Assembly (NCBI GenBank): GCA_964558875.1
Contig: CAZLGM010000007.1
Location: 1-38,259, forward strand
Length of the DNA: 38,259 nt
DNA from: CAZLGM01 sp964558875
GTDB lineage: Bacteria > Desulfobacterota > Desulfobulbia > Desulfobulbales > Desulfocapsaceae
Direction of reading: 5' to 3'
Numbering within the stretch: the stretch's first letter is position 1; the number at the start of each line of letters is the position of its first letter. A program made the position numbers and the translations under genes. The notes under the pieces are model-generated. The model searched no databases. It was not told the origin of the DNA and saw nothing but the letters and a program-made list of their open reading frames with translations. Below, piece after piece: positions 22,427 to 30,498 of this stretch.

Positions 22427-23524
22427 ATGACAGCAGAACAGATAAACATCCTTTACCCAACCACCAATATGATCGGTGATTTTGTCCGGGCGGCTTTCCC
22501 GGACAGTCACCTGCTCATTAATGGCTTAATCTCCATTTTGACCCTCTTTGGTGTTGTCTCTATCCTGCCGGTGGTGATCATCTGGGTGGAGAGAAAGGTG
22601 GCCGCCCACTTCCAGGCCCGTCTTGGTCCCATGCGGGTGGGTTATCACGGTCTGCTTCAATCGCTTGCCGACGGTATCAAGTTGATATTTAAAGAGGTCT
22701 TGAAGCCGGAAGGGGCCGACACCTTTGTTTTTTTCCTGGCACCCATACTGCCGGCTACCGCCTCGTTTCTGGTTATGGCGGTTCTGCCTTTCGACCACCA
22801 TCTGCAGGTGGCTGATCCGCCGGGAGGTGTTTTGTATGTGATTGGTATCTCGGGGCTTGGAATTCTGGGTGTTTTGCTGGCCGGCTGGTCGTCCAATAAT
22901 AAATATTCGCTGCTTGGTGCCATGCGCTCCGGCGCCCAACTGGTTTCTTATGAGATCTCCCTTGCCATGCTGATGCTGCTTATTGTCATGGTCACCGGAA
23001 CCGCATCGTTAAGAGAGATCGTGCTCTCCCAGCACGGCACCATATTGGACTGGTGGATATTCAAGCTCCCGGTACTCGGCCTTTTAGCCTTTATTTTCTA
23101 TATGGTGTCATCAACGGCTGAGCTGAACAGGGCTCCCTTTGACATATCCGAGGCCGAGTCGGAACTGACAGGCGGTTTTTCAACGGAATATTCGGGAATC
23201 AGTTTCGCCATGTTCTTCTTTGCCGAGTTTATCAACATGTTCGTTGCCGCAGGTCTGGCCACAACCCTGTTCCTTGGCGGTTTTCTTGCGCCTCAATTCG
23301 GTATTGGGTTTATCGATGGCGTGTTTAACGCTGTTCCCGGATTTGTCTGGTTCTTTATCAAAACCTCTTTTGTGGTTCTGTTGTATATGTGGTTTCGCTG
23401 GTCGTTCCCACGACTGAGGGTTGATCAGCTCATGTATCTGGAGTGGAAAGCGCTGCTGCCCGCTAACCTGCTTCTGCTTCTCTTTGGCGGTGTATTTCTG
23501 GCTATGGGGTGGATACTTCCATGA
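22427..23524 (+). CDS. nuoH: NADH-quinone oxidoreductase subunit H
   Basis: 365 residues with about eight membrane helices. Family marks are VIIWVERKVAAHFQARLGPM, GLLQSLADGIKLIFKE, MRSGAQLVSYEI and STAELNRAPFDISEAESELT, which together form the quinone-chamber and proton-path E-channel residues. No good ribosome site precedes the chosen ATG; another ATG at 22469 is possible. The stop overlaps the nuoI start (ATGA). Confidence 0.93.
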   Translation: MTAEQINILYPTTNMIGDFVRAAFPDSHLLINGLISILTLFGVVSILPVVIIWVERKVAAHFQARLGPMRVGYHGLLQSLADGIKLIFKEVLKPEGADTFVFFLAPILPATASFLVMAVLPFDHHLQVADPPGGVLYVIGISGLGILGVLLAGWSSNNKYSLLGAMRSGAQLVSYEISLAMLMLLIVMVTGTASLREIVLSQHGTILDWWIFKLPVLGLLAFIFYMVSSTAELNRAPFDISEAESELTGGFSTEYSGISFAMFFFAEFINMFVAAGLATTLFLGGFLAPQFGIGFIDGVFNAVPGFVWFFIKTSFVVLLYMWFRWSFPRLRVDQLMYLEWKALLPANLLLLLFGGVFLAMGWILP

Positions 23525-24024
23525 ACGGTTCCGAGCAACATATTCAGCCTGAGGAAATGAGCAATGGTTTCATGCATCTGGCGGTTGCCTACCTGAAAAA
23601 AGTAGGCAAAGGCTTTCATTCCCTGCTCAGCGGTATGGGGCTTACTTTCGGCTATCTGATAGATTTTCGCAAAGTCGTCACCCAGCAGTACCCGGAAAAC
23701 AGAGATAGCCTGACCATGTTTGACAGGTTTCGCGGCGGTGTCGTCATGATTCATGATGAAGATGGTGAGCATAACTGCACCGGCTGTTCAATCTGTGAGC
23801 GGGCCTGCCCCAACGGCTCGATATCCGTGCTGACCACCAAAAATCTAGCCGGTAAAAAGGTACTGAGCGAATACATTTACCGATTGTCCCAGTGCACCTT
23901 CTGCAATCTGTGTATTGAAGCGTGCCCGTTCGGTGCCATAGCCATGGGCCATGAATATGAACTGGCATCCTATACCCGTGAGCAACTGATTCAGACTCTT
24001 AATAAAAAGGAGGGAAGAGGCTGA
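23521..24024 (+). CDS. nuoI: NADH-quinone oxidoreductase subunit I (two [4Fe-4S] ferredoxin-like)
   Basis: 167 residues with two [4Fe-4S] motifs, CTGCSICERACP and CTFCNLCIEACP, the carriers N6a and N6b that pass electrons to N2 in NuoB. The ATG at 23521 overlaps the nuoH stop and has GGGGTGGA upstream; an in-frame GTG at 23509 is less likely. The stop overlaps nuoJ by one base. With nuoE, F and G absent here, this subunit may accept electrons from a donor other than the usual NADH module. Confidence 0.94.
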   Translation: MNGSEQHIQPEEMSNGFMHLAVAYLKKVGKGFHSLLSGMGLTFGYLIDFRKVVTQQYPENRDSLTMFDRFRGGVVMIHDEDGEHNCTGCSICERACPNGSISVLTTKNLAGKKVLSEYIYRLSQCTFCNLCIEACPFGAIAMGHEYELASYTREQLIQTLNKKEGRG

Positions 24025-24536
24025 TGACTGATATTCTGTTTTTTTGTCTGGCCGGCTTGCTGGTCCTTTTTTCGGCTCTGGTTGTTATGGTTCCCAACCT
24101 GCTCCACAGTGCCTTGTCCCTTATTGCCTCATTTTTCGTCACTGCGGCGCTCTATCTGCTCTTTCAGATGGAGTTCGTTGCCCTGTCGCAGATCATGATC
24201 TATATCGGCGGCATCATTATTTTCTGTATCATTATCATCCTTCTGACAACAGGGCTGGGGGACGAGAACTATTTAAAATCGAAGAGATCGATCAAATTGG
24301 TCGGTGGTGGACTTTCAGTTCTGTTGCTTGCAGTTGCCGTTAAATTTGGCTTGCAGGCCGGAAAACTGGAGCCTTTGGGGGCAACAAGCCAAGTTGCATC
24401 CGGATCTATGGATCAGATTGGCAGACGTTTGCTGGCCACGGGCAAAGGTGGGTTTATCGTACCTTTTGAGTTGATTTCGGTTCTTCTATTAATAGCGGTC
24501 ATAGGTGCAATAGTACTAGCCAGAAAAGAAAAATGA
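24024..24536 (+). CDS. nuoJ: NADH-quinone oxidoreductase subunit J
   Basis: 170 residues with about five membrane helices. MVPNLLHSALSLIASFFVTAALYLLF and EFVALSQIMIYIGGIIIFCI are typical NuoJ segments. It begins in the nuoI stop codon (TGATG). A 374-base gap with structured repeats follows before nuoK, which is unusual because nuoJ and nuoK are normally adjacent. Confidence 0.93.
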   Translation: MTDILFFCLAGLLVLFSALVVMVPNLLHSALSLIASFFVTAALYLLFQMEFVALSQIMIYIGGIIIFCIIIILLTTGLGDENYLKSKRSIKLVGGGLSVLLLAVAVKFGLQAGKLEPLGATSQVASGSMDQIGRRLLATGKGGFIVPFELISVLLLIAVIGAIVLARKEK

Positions 24537-24541
24537 ACAGT

Positions 24542-24650
24542 GTAAGTGAACTCAGGTGGCCCATCTTTTCACGGTCGCGGCTGTCCGTATAGGGTGGGCT
24601 ATGACGAACAACCACGCCTGTAAAAATATGGGCCACCTGAGCCCACTTAC
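24542..24650. repeat. Large palindromic element, copy A, between nuoJ and nuoK
   Basis: CTCAGGTGGCCCAT (24551-24564) pairs perfectly with ATGGGCCACCTGAG (24628-24641). Outside a two-base mismatch, GTAAGTG (24542-24548) pairs with CACTTAC (24644-24650). The interior (24559-24634) resembles the element at 24759-24842. It starts 6 bases after nuoJ. Confidence 0.8.
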
Positions 24651-24758
24651 TGAGCCACTTGTATTTTTAGGGCAGTTTAAAAACACATAAAAAACAGTTG
24701 GTTATTGTGGGGGGCTGTTTCAGGTTACGGGTTTTAATAAAGGTGAATGACATATATA

Positions 24759-24842
24759 GCCCATCTTTGCATGGTCGCGTCTGTGCGCATAGGTTTGGGG
24801 GGGCTGTAGCGTACAGACGTGCCTGCAAATATATGAACGGCC
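24759..24842. repeat. Palindromic element, copy B, before nuoK
   Basis: This copy starts 200 bases after the matching point of copy A and shares CCCATCTTT, GGTCGCG, CTGT, ATAGG, GCCTG and ATATG in the same order. Its own stems include TTTGCA (24766-24771) with TGCAAA (24824-24829) and GTCTGT (24779-24784) with ACAGAC (24813-24818). The two copies have diverged while keeping pairing ability. Confidence 0.7.
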
Positions 24843-24910
24843 TGCGCCCATTTCAAACCAGAGGTAGAAAAAAATAGTTATCAGCTCTGGTACAAACTGA
24901 AAAGAACGTT

Positions 24911-25216
24911 ATGACACTGGAAAACTGCATCATATTGTCACTTATTCTATTGGCAATTGGGATATACGGCGTATTTACCCGGCGTAATCTTATCGGTATT
25001 CTGCTTTCCGTTGAGATTATCTTAAACGGTGCCAACATCAATTTTATCTCATTTGCCTATTTCAGAAGTGACGATCCGGTTGCCGGGGCTGTTTTTCCAA
25101 TTTTCGTGATGGCGGTTTCCGCCTGTGAAATGGCAGTGGCGCTGGCCATTATCATCTCCATGTATCGGCGGAAAAAACGCCTTGATGTTCAGGGATTGGA
25201 GGAACTCCATGGTTGA
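24911..25216 (+). CDS. nuoK: NADH-quinone oxidoreductase subunit K
   Basis: 101 residues, the normal length, with three membrane helices. GIYGVFTRRNLIGILLSVEI and ILNGANINF carry the membrane-embedded Glu of the proton path (MrpC-like), and VSACEMAVALAI has the second Glu. The ribosome site is weak (GAAAAGAA). It overlaps nuoL by 8 bases. Confidence 0.94.
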   Translation: MTLENCIILSLILLAIGIYGVFTRRNLIGILLSVEIILNGANINFISFAYFRSDDPVAGAVFPIFVMAVSACEMAVALAIIISMYRRKKRLDVQGLEELHG

Positions 25217-27167
25217 TGCGATTCTTACTCACAGCTATCTGATCCTTCTTTTCCCGTTGCTGGCATTTGTTGTAATCGCTCTGTGGCTTGGTCGTTACTA
25301 CAGATTGTTTAATGGCTTCATATCCGTTGCCTTTTCAATCTGTTCCATGATTGTCGGGTTCGGTGTGGTCTGGGCCTATATCAAAAAGGTGCTGGCTCAT
25401 CCTGAACTGTTTCCGGACAGGACACTGGTTGCCGTCAAGGTAGAATGGCTCAATTTCAGCGAGGGACTGACCGCTGATATGGGCATTTATCTTGATCCTA
25501 TTTCGGTGATGATGATTGTGGTCATTACCGTCATTGCTTTTTTCGTGAATGTCTACTCCATCGGCTATATGAAAGACGATTCAGGGTTCAGCCGTTTTTT
25601 CGCGCTGCTTTCCCTGTTCGCTTTCTCCATGCTTGGTCTGGTGGTGTCATCTAATATTCTGCAGATGTTTGTTTTCTGGGAGCTGGTCGGTGTCTCATCT
25701 TATGCCCTCATCGGTTTCTGGTATGAAAAGCCGTCTGCTGTTGCCGCTTCCAAAAAAGCATTCATTCTGACCCGGTTTGCCGATGCCCTGTTTCTGATCG
25801 GCATCATTCTGGTCAGCTACTTCAGCTCAAGCTTTGATTTCCAGGTATTGAACAGCCCTGAGACCGCGGAAAAATTAAGTTCCACCTTCATGTTGGGCTC
25901 TATATCCATTAATCTGCTGACCCTCGCTACCCTGCTCATTTTTGCTGGTGGTTGGGGCAAATCTGCCATGTTTCCGCTTCATATCTGGCTGCCGGACGCC
26001 ATGGAAGGACCGACTCCGGTTTCATCCATCATCCATTCAGCCACAATGGTCGTGGCCGGTGTGTATCTGACTGCCAGGATGTTTCCCCTGTTTGCTGCAG
26101 CCGATTATACCATGGAAGTGATCAAGGTAATTGGTGCTTTCACCGCGCTTTTTGCTGCAGTCATCGCCATTACCCAGCGGGATATTAAACGAATTCTTGC
26201 CTTTTCCACACTGTCACAGCTCGGGTACATGATGTTTTCCCTGGGGGTTGCCAAGATGGCTCACATCCATGGGGGCTCGTCTATCAACACGCTTGGTTTC
26301 TCCGCCTCCATGTTTCATGTGTTCACCCACGCATTTTTTAAATGCATGCTCTTTTTAGGAGCAGGAGCCGTTATTCATGCTGTCCATTCCAACTTTATCG
26401 ATGACATGGGCGGTCTAAAAAAGAAAATGACCAAAACTTATTGGTCGCTGCTTATCGGTTGCTTAGCTATCGGCGGTATTTTCCCACTGGCCGGCTTTTG
26501 GTCAAAGGATGAAATACTGTTGGCTGCCCTGCAATCGGGCCATATCGGCACCTTTGTTGTCGGGCTTACCGTCGGTGGCCTCACTGCCTTCTACATGTTC
26601 AGGTTCTTCTTTCTGATTTTTCACGGCAAACCCAAATCCGATATCAGCCATGCCCATGAAGACCCGTTCATGACCTTTTCCATTGTTGCTCTGGCAATCC
26701 CATCGGTTGCTGCCGGTTTCCTGTCAAGACATGTGTTCAGTCATATCTTCCTGCCTCCCATGGAGCTGCCGGAAGTTCACTTAAGTCATCCGGTGTGGCT
26801 GCCCATTGCGGCAGGGCTGGTAGGTGTTGTCGGCATCGTACTTGCCTGGGTCTTTTACGGTAAAGGCGAGACCACCCTGGCCGAAAAGGTGAAAGAAAAA
26901 ACTGGTGGGCTGTACAGGTTAGTCGACAACAAGTTTTACATTGATGAGATATATCTCTTTATCACCCATCAGATCATCTTCCGCTTTGTTGCCGCACCGA
27001 TCAAGTGGTTTGATCGACGGGTAGTCGATGGGGCAATGGATCTGACCGCGGTTATTCTCCAACAGGGCGGCAAGTTGGTCCGGCTCTCTCAAACCGGCCA
27101 GTTGCGGGTCTATATTGGCGCCACCGTTGTTGGCTGTATTTTGTTGCTCTGTTTAGGAATTTTTTAA
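25209..27167 (+). CDS. nuoL: NADH-quinone oxidoreductase subunit L (antiporter-like)
   Basis: 652 residues. The ATG at 25209 overlaps nuoK and has GGAGGAA upstream; an earlier in-frame start at 25125 would lie entirely within nuoK. The MrpA-type antiporter core includes FVFWELVGVSSYALIGFWYE, WGKSAMFPLHIWLPDAMEGP with the key Lys, ATMVVAGVYLTAR, and FSTLSQLGYMMFSLGVAKMA. The C-terminal lateral helix ends the protein. It is the distal proton-pumping subunit. Confidence 0.94.
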   Translation: MVDAILTHSYLILLFPLLAFVVIALWLGRYYRLFNGFISVAFSICSMIVGFGVVWAYIKKVLAHPELFPDRTLVAVKVEWLNFSEGLTADMGIYLDPISVMMIVVITVIAFFVNVYSIGYMKDDSGFSRFFALLSLFAFSMLGLVVSSNILQMFVFWELVGVSSYALIGFWYEKPSAVAASKKAFILTRFADALFLIGIILVSYFSSSFDFQVLNSPETAEKLSSTFMLGSISINLLTLATLLIFAGGWGKSAMFPLHIWLPDAMEGPTPVSSIIHSATMVVAGVYLTARMFPLFAAADYTMEVIKVIGAFTALFAAVIAITQRDIKRILAFSTLSQLGYMMFSLGVAKMAHIHGGSSINTLGFSASMFHVFTHAFFKCMLFLGAGAVIHAVHSNFIDDMGGLKKKMTKTYWSLLIGCLAIGGIFPLAGFWSKDEILLAALQSGHIGTFVVGLTVGGLTAFYMFRFFFLIFHGKPKSDISHAHEDPFMTFSIVALAIPSVAAGFLSRHVFSHIFLPPMELPEVHLSHPVWLPIAAGLVGVVGIVLAWVFYGKGETTLAEKVKEKTGGLYRLVDNKFYIDEIYLFITHQIIFRFVAAPIKWFDRRVVDGAMDLTAVILQQGGKLVRLSQTGQLRVYIGATVVGCILLLCLGIF

Positions 27168-27189
27168 TGGACCCAAATGTAACGAAACT

Positions 27190-28701
27190 ATGAACGGACC
27201 TTTCCTATTAACAATTATCTGGCTGATTCCCTTTTTCATCGCACTGTTGTCTTTACCGGTCAAGCAGGACAACCATATGACGGTGAAGAATATCTCGCTG
27301 TGGGGCAACGGCTTGAATCTGGCTCTTATCATCCTGCTGACGTTTAAGTTTATTGAGACGTCTGCGGCCAATCCAGCAGTGACCGATGGAAATGCCAGCC
27401 TCTTTCTTTTTACCTGGAAGATTCCCTGGTTTTCGATCATGAACATCGAATACAACATCGGTGTCGATGCAATCTCAGTGCTGATGATGCTGCTCACTGG
27501 AATCGTGATTTTCTGTGGCATCCTGGCCAGCTGGAAAGTGGAGAAACAATCCAAAGAATTTTTTATTCTGTTAAATGTTCTGGTAGCAGGTGTCTATGGT
27601 GTGTTTGTTTCACTTGACCTGTTCACATTCTTTCTCTTTTATGAGATAGCTGTACTGCCCATGTACCTGTTGATCGGTCTTTGGGGTACCGGCAGAAAAG
27701 AATATGCCGCCATGAAGCTGACCCTGATGCTGGTGGCCGGTTCTGCCTTTATCCTGGCCGGTATCTTAGCCTTATATTATGAGTCCGGTCTGCAGACCTT
27801 TGATCTGACGCTACTGTCACAGGTTCAATACTCTGCCTCTTTCCAGAACTGGGTGTTTCCAATTATCTTCGTCGGATTCGGCGTGCTTGGCGCTCTGTTT
27901 CCGTTTCACACCTGGTCGCCGGACGGTCATGCTTCGGCCCCAACCGCCGTTTCCATGCTCCATGCCGGAGTATTGATGAAACTGGGCGGCTACGGTTGTT
28001 TGAGAGCAGCCATGTATCTGTTGCCGGAAGGGGCACAGGTATGGATGCCGTTCTTCCTCGTTCTGGTGACCATCAATGTTGTGTATGGGGCATTCGGCGC
28101 CATCCGGCAGACCGATCTCAAGTATATCACCGCCTACTCATCGGTTTCCCATTGCGGTCTGGTCCTTTTCGGCCTCACTGCAATGACCTATACCGGCCTG
28201 AAAGGCGCTGTTCTTCAGATGATTTCCCACGGATTGATGACAGCCCTTTTCTTCTGCCTCATCGGTATGATCTACGGTAGAACCCACACTCGAACGGTCT
28301 CGGAGATGGGCGGCCTGATGAAGGTGATGCCCTTTCTATCGGTCGCCTTTGTGATTGCCGGTCTGGCCGGATTGGGGCTGCCCAGCCTCTCCGGATTCGT
28401 TGCCGAAGCCAATGTTTTTGTCGGCTCTTTTGCCAACCCGGCTACCCTGAACAGGGTGTGCACCGTTCTGGCTGTGCTGTCCATTGTGGTAACCGCGGTT
28501 TATGTACTGCGAACAGTTAACTCCTTGGTTAATGGCCCAATTTCCGAGAAATTTCAGGCCCTGTCCGATGCATCCTTTGTAGAGAAAGTACCGGTCACAA
28601 TCCTGGTTTTTACCCTGTTCGGTATGGGAATCCTGCCGGGCTGGATTGTCGACCTGGTGAACGGCGCGGTTCATCCGATATTCAACAACTTAATGCGGTA
28701 A
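27190..28701 (+). CDS. nuoM: NADH-quinone oxidoreductase subunit M (antiporter-like)
   Basis: 503 residues, about 14 helices. FFLFYEIAVLPMYLLIGLWG contains the conserved Glu, LFPFHTWSPDGHASAPTAVS the loop near the conserved Lys, and TAYSSVSHCGLVLFGL and SGFVAEANVF further family marks. It is a proton-pumping subunit. It starts 22 bases after nuoL with a poor ribosome site and lies 4 bases before nuoN. Confidence 0.94.
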   Translation: MNGPFLLTIIWLIPFFIALLSLPVKQDNHMTVKNISLWGNGLNLALIILLTFKFIETSAANPAVTDGNASLFLFTWKIPWFSIMNIEYNIGVDAISVLMMLLTGIVIFCGILASWKVEKQSKEFFILLNVLVAGVYGVFVSLDLFTFFLFYEIAVLPMYLLIGLWGTGRKEYAAMKLTLMLVAGSAFILAGILALYYESGLQTFDLTLLSQVQYSASFQNWVFPIIFVGFGVLGALFPFHTWSPDGHASAPTAVSMLHAGVLMKLGGYGCLRAAMYLLPEGAQVWMPFFLVLVTINVVYGAFGAIRQTDLKYITAYSSVSHCGLVLFGLTAMTYTGLKGAVLQMISHGLMTALFFCLIGMIYGRTHTRTVSEMGGLMKVMPFLSVAFVIAGLAGLGLPSLSGFVAEANVFVGSFANPATLNRVCTVLAVLSIVVTAVYVLRTVNSLVNGPISEKFQALSDASFVEKVPVTILVFTLFGMGILPGWIVDLVNGAVHPIFNNLMR

Positions 28702-28705
28702 GGTT

Positions 28706-30133
28706 ATGATGTCTTTGATACTGCCCGATTTTTTTCTGCTGCTCCTTGGTTTTGGCGTTCTGGTTGTCGATCTCTTTTTTCCAAGTGAAAAGAGTGAGAG
28801 GAGTTTTCATGTCTGCTGGTTCGGCCTGGTACTCTGTTTTCTGCTTCTTCTATTTCTCCCATACGATCAGCAGTTCCTCTACCTGGGCACCTATAAGGTC
28901 AACGGGACAACTCTGCTGTTCAAGCAGATTTTCGTCCTGTCGGCCCTGTTTGCTGTTCTATTATCACAGACTTATTTCAGAGCCGGTGAGAACATCAGGG
29001 GTACGCTCAAATATCAGGGCGAGTTTTTTGCCATTATCCTCTTTTCCACCGTGGGTATGTTTGCGGTGGTCTCCGCCACTGATCTGTTAACGCTGTTCAT
29101 CGGCATGGAACTGGCCACTATTCCGCTTTATATCTTGAGCGGCTATCAGAAGCAGGATCATCTCTCGGTTGAGGCGTCCACCAAATATATTATCATGGGA
29201 TCGCTTGCCACAGGTCTGCTGCTGTTTGGCTATTCCTTTCTTTACGGGTGCAGCGGCAGTCTGGAATTTGAGGCCATTCTCGCCTTTGCCAAACAGAATC
29301 CCGATCATCCCCTGTTACTGATGGCGGTCTTTTTTATATTTGCGGCAATGGGATTCAAGTTGACATTGTTTCCCTTTCATATGTGGGCCCCTGATGTCTA
29401 TGAGGGATCTCCCACACCGGTCACCGCCTTTATCTCCGTATCTTCCAAAGCAACAGGTATTGCTTTTCTGCTGATTATCATTAACGGTCCGCTGGCGCCA
29501 TTGCATGATTTTCTTAAAACTCCTCTGCTGATCCTGGCTGCAACAACCATGACTGTCGGTAACCTGGGAGCCTTGAAGCAGCGCAATCTACGAAGGTTTA
29601 TGGCCTACTCATCCATTGCCCAGGCCGGTTATATCATCATGGCCATGGCCGGCACCGAAGTGAGCGCCTATTCTTCGATCATTTATTATCTGTTTGTCTA
29701 CGGGGCCTCCAACTATGCCGCCTTTTTCATTATCGGCATTGTCGGCAGACAACGGGCGGAAGTTTTTGCTTCGTTGCGGGGAATGTCGGTGCAGAGTCCA
29801 TTGCTGGCAGCCATCCTTATGCTGACCATGTTCTCCTTGGGAGGTATTCCACCGCTTGCAGGATTTGCCGGAAAGTTCCTGCTCTTTGGTGCAGCTGCAG
29901 AGCAAGGTTATTATGCTATGGTGATCTTTGCCGCACTCAACTCGACAGTATCTCTTTACTATTACCTGCTGTTGGTTAAAGAGGCCTATATCAGTGATGT
30001 CCCGTCACTTTCACCTCTCACCATCACCGTCGTTCAGCGCTCAAGCCTGATTGTGCTCACCGGCGCCATGGTGCTGCTTGGTTTGATTCCCACCTACTCC
30101 ACCTTCATTATCAATGTGTTGAAAGGTGGCTGA
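28706..30133 (+). CDS. nuoN: NADH-quinone oxidoreductase subunit N (antiporter-like)
   Basis: 475 residues, about 14 helices. Typical segments are LFIGMELATIPLYILSGYQK, FKLTLFPFHMWAPDVYEGSP, RRFMAYSSIAQAGYIIMAMA and GGIPPLAGFAGKFLLFGAA. It is the third proton-pumping subunit and the last gene of the operon; a rho-independent terminator follows. Two ATG codons in a row (28706, 28709) leave the start ambiguous by one residue; GTAAGG precedes them. Confidence 0.94.
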   Translation: MMSLILPDFFLLLLGFGVLVVDLFFPSEKSERSFHVCWFGLVLCFLLLLFLPYDQQFLYLGTYKVNGTTLLFKQIFVLSALFAVLLSQTYFRAGENIRGTLKYQGEFFAIILFSTVGMFAVVSATDLLTLFIGMELATIPLYILSGYQKQDHLSVEASTKYIIMGSLATGLLLFGYSFLYGCSGSLEFEAILAFAKQNPDHPLLLMAVFFIFAAMGFKLTLFPFHMWAPDVYEGSPTPVTAFISVSSKATGIAFLLIIINGPLAPLHDFLKTPLLILAATTMTVGNLGALKQRNLRRFMAYSSIAQAGYIIMAMAGTEVSAYSSIIYYLFVYGASNYAAFFIIGIVGRQRAEVFASLRGMSVQSPLLAAILMLTMFSLGGIPPLAGFAGKFLLFGAAAEQGYYAMVIFAALNSTVSLYYYLLLVKEAYISDVPSLSPLTITVVQRSSLIVLTGAMVLLGLIPTYSTFIINVLKGG

Positions 30134-30154
30134 TCGATTATCTGATCGGTATTT

Positions 30155-30179
30155 ACGTTCATTCATGCTGAACGTTTTT
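30155..30179 (+). terminator. Rho-independent terminator of the nuo operon
   Basis: ACGTTCA (30155-30161) and TGAACGT (30169-30175) form a perfect 7-base stem with a 7-base loop, running into TTTTT, 22 bases after the nuoN stop. The rest of the gap to 30498 holds only short inverted repeats (such as CTGAAC 30203-30208 with GTTCAG 30218-30223) and no gene I can support. Confidence 0.85.
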
Positions 30180-30498
30180 AGTCGTCCTGGAAAATCAAGA
30201 AACTGAACACATCATCGGTTCAGAGAGATCTTAGTGCCGCGAGTATATGGTTGAATGCACTCCAAGAGCACTTCCTTAAGGGCGCTCACGGGTTCAGGCA
30301 ACTGTTTCTGCAGTTTATGACATAACTTCTGCACAACAGTTTCTCTTGGGTACTTCAGGAATTAAAAAAATGAACCTTTTCCAGCTACAATGACTCTTAT
30401 TACTGAAGTAATTATTCTGCAATAGTAGCATTACAAACAACAGAAGACTTGAGCTCTGTCGAACATTGACAAACTTTCTCAGTTAAGGAGGTTCCAAA

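Noticed and set aside
25125..25208. N-terminal extension of nuoL
   Set aside because: The extension lies within nuoK in another frame and has no NuoL character; ATG 25209 has a proper ribosome site.
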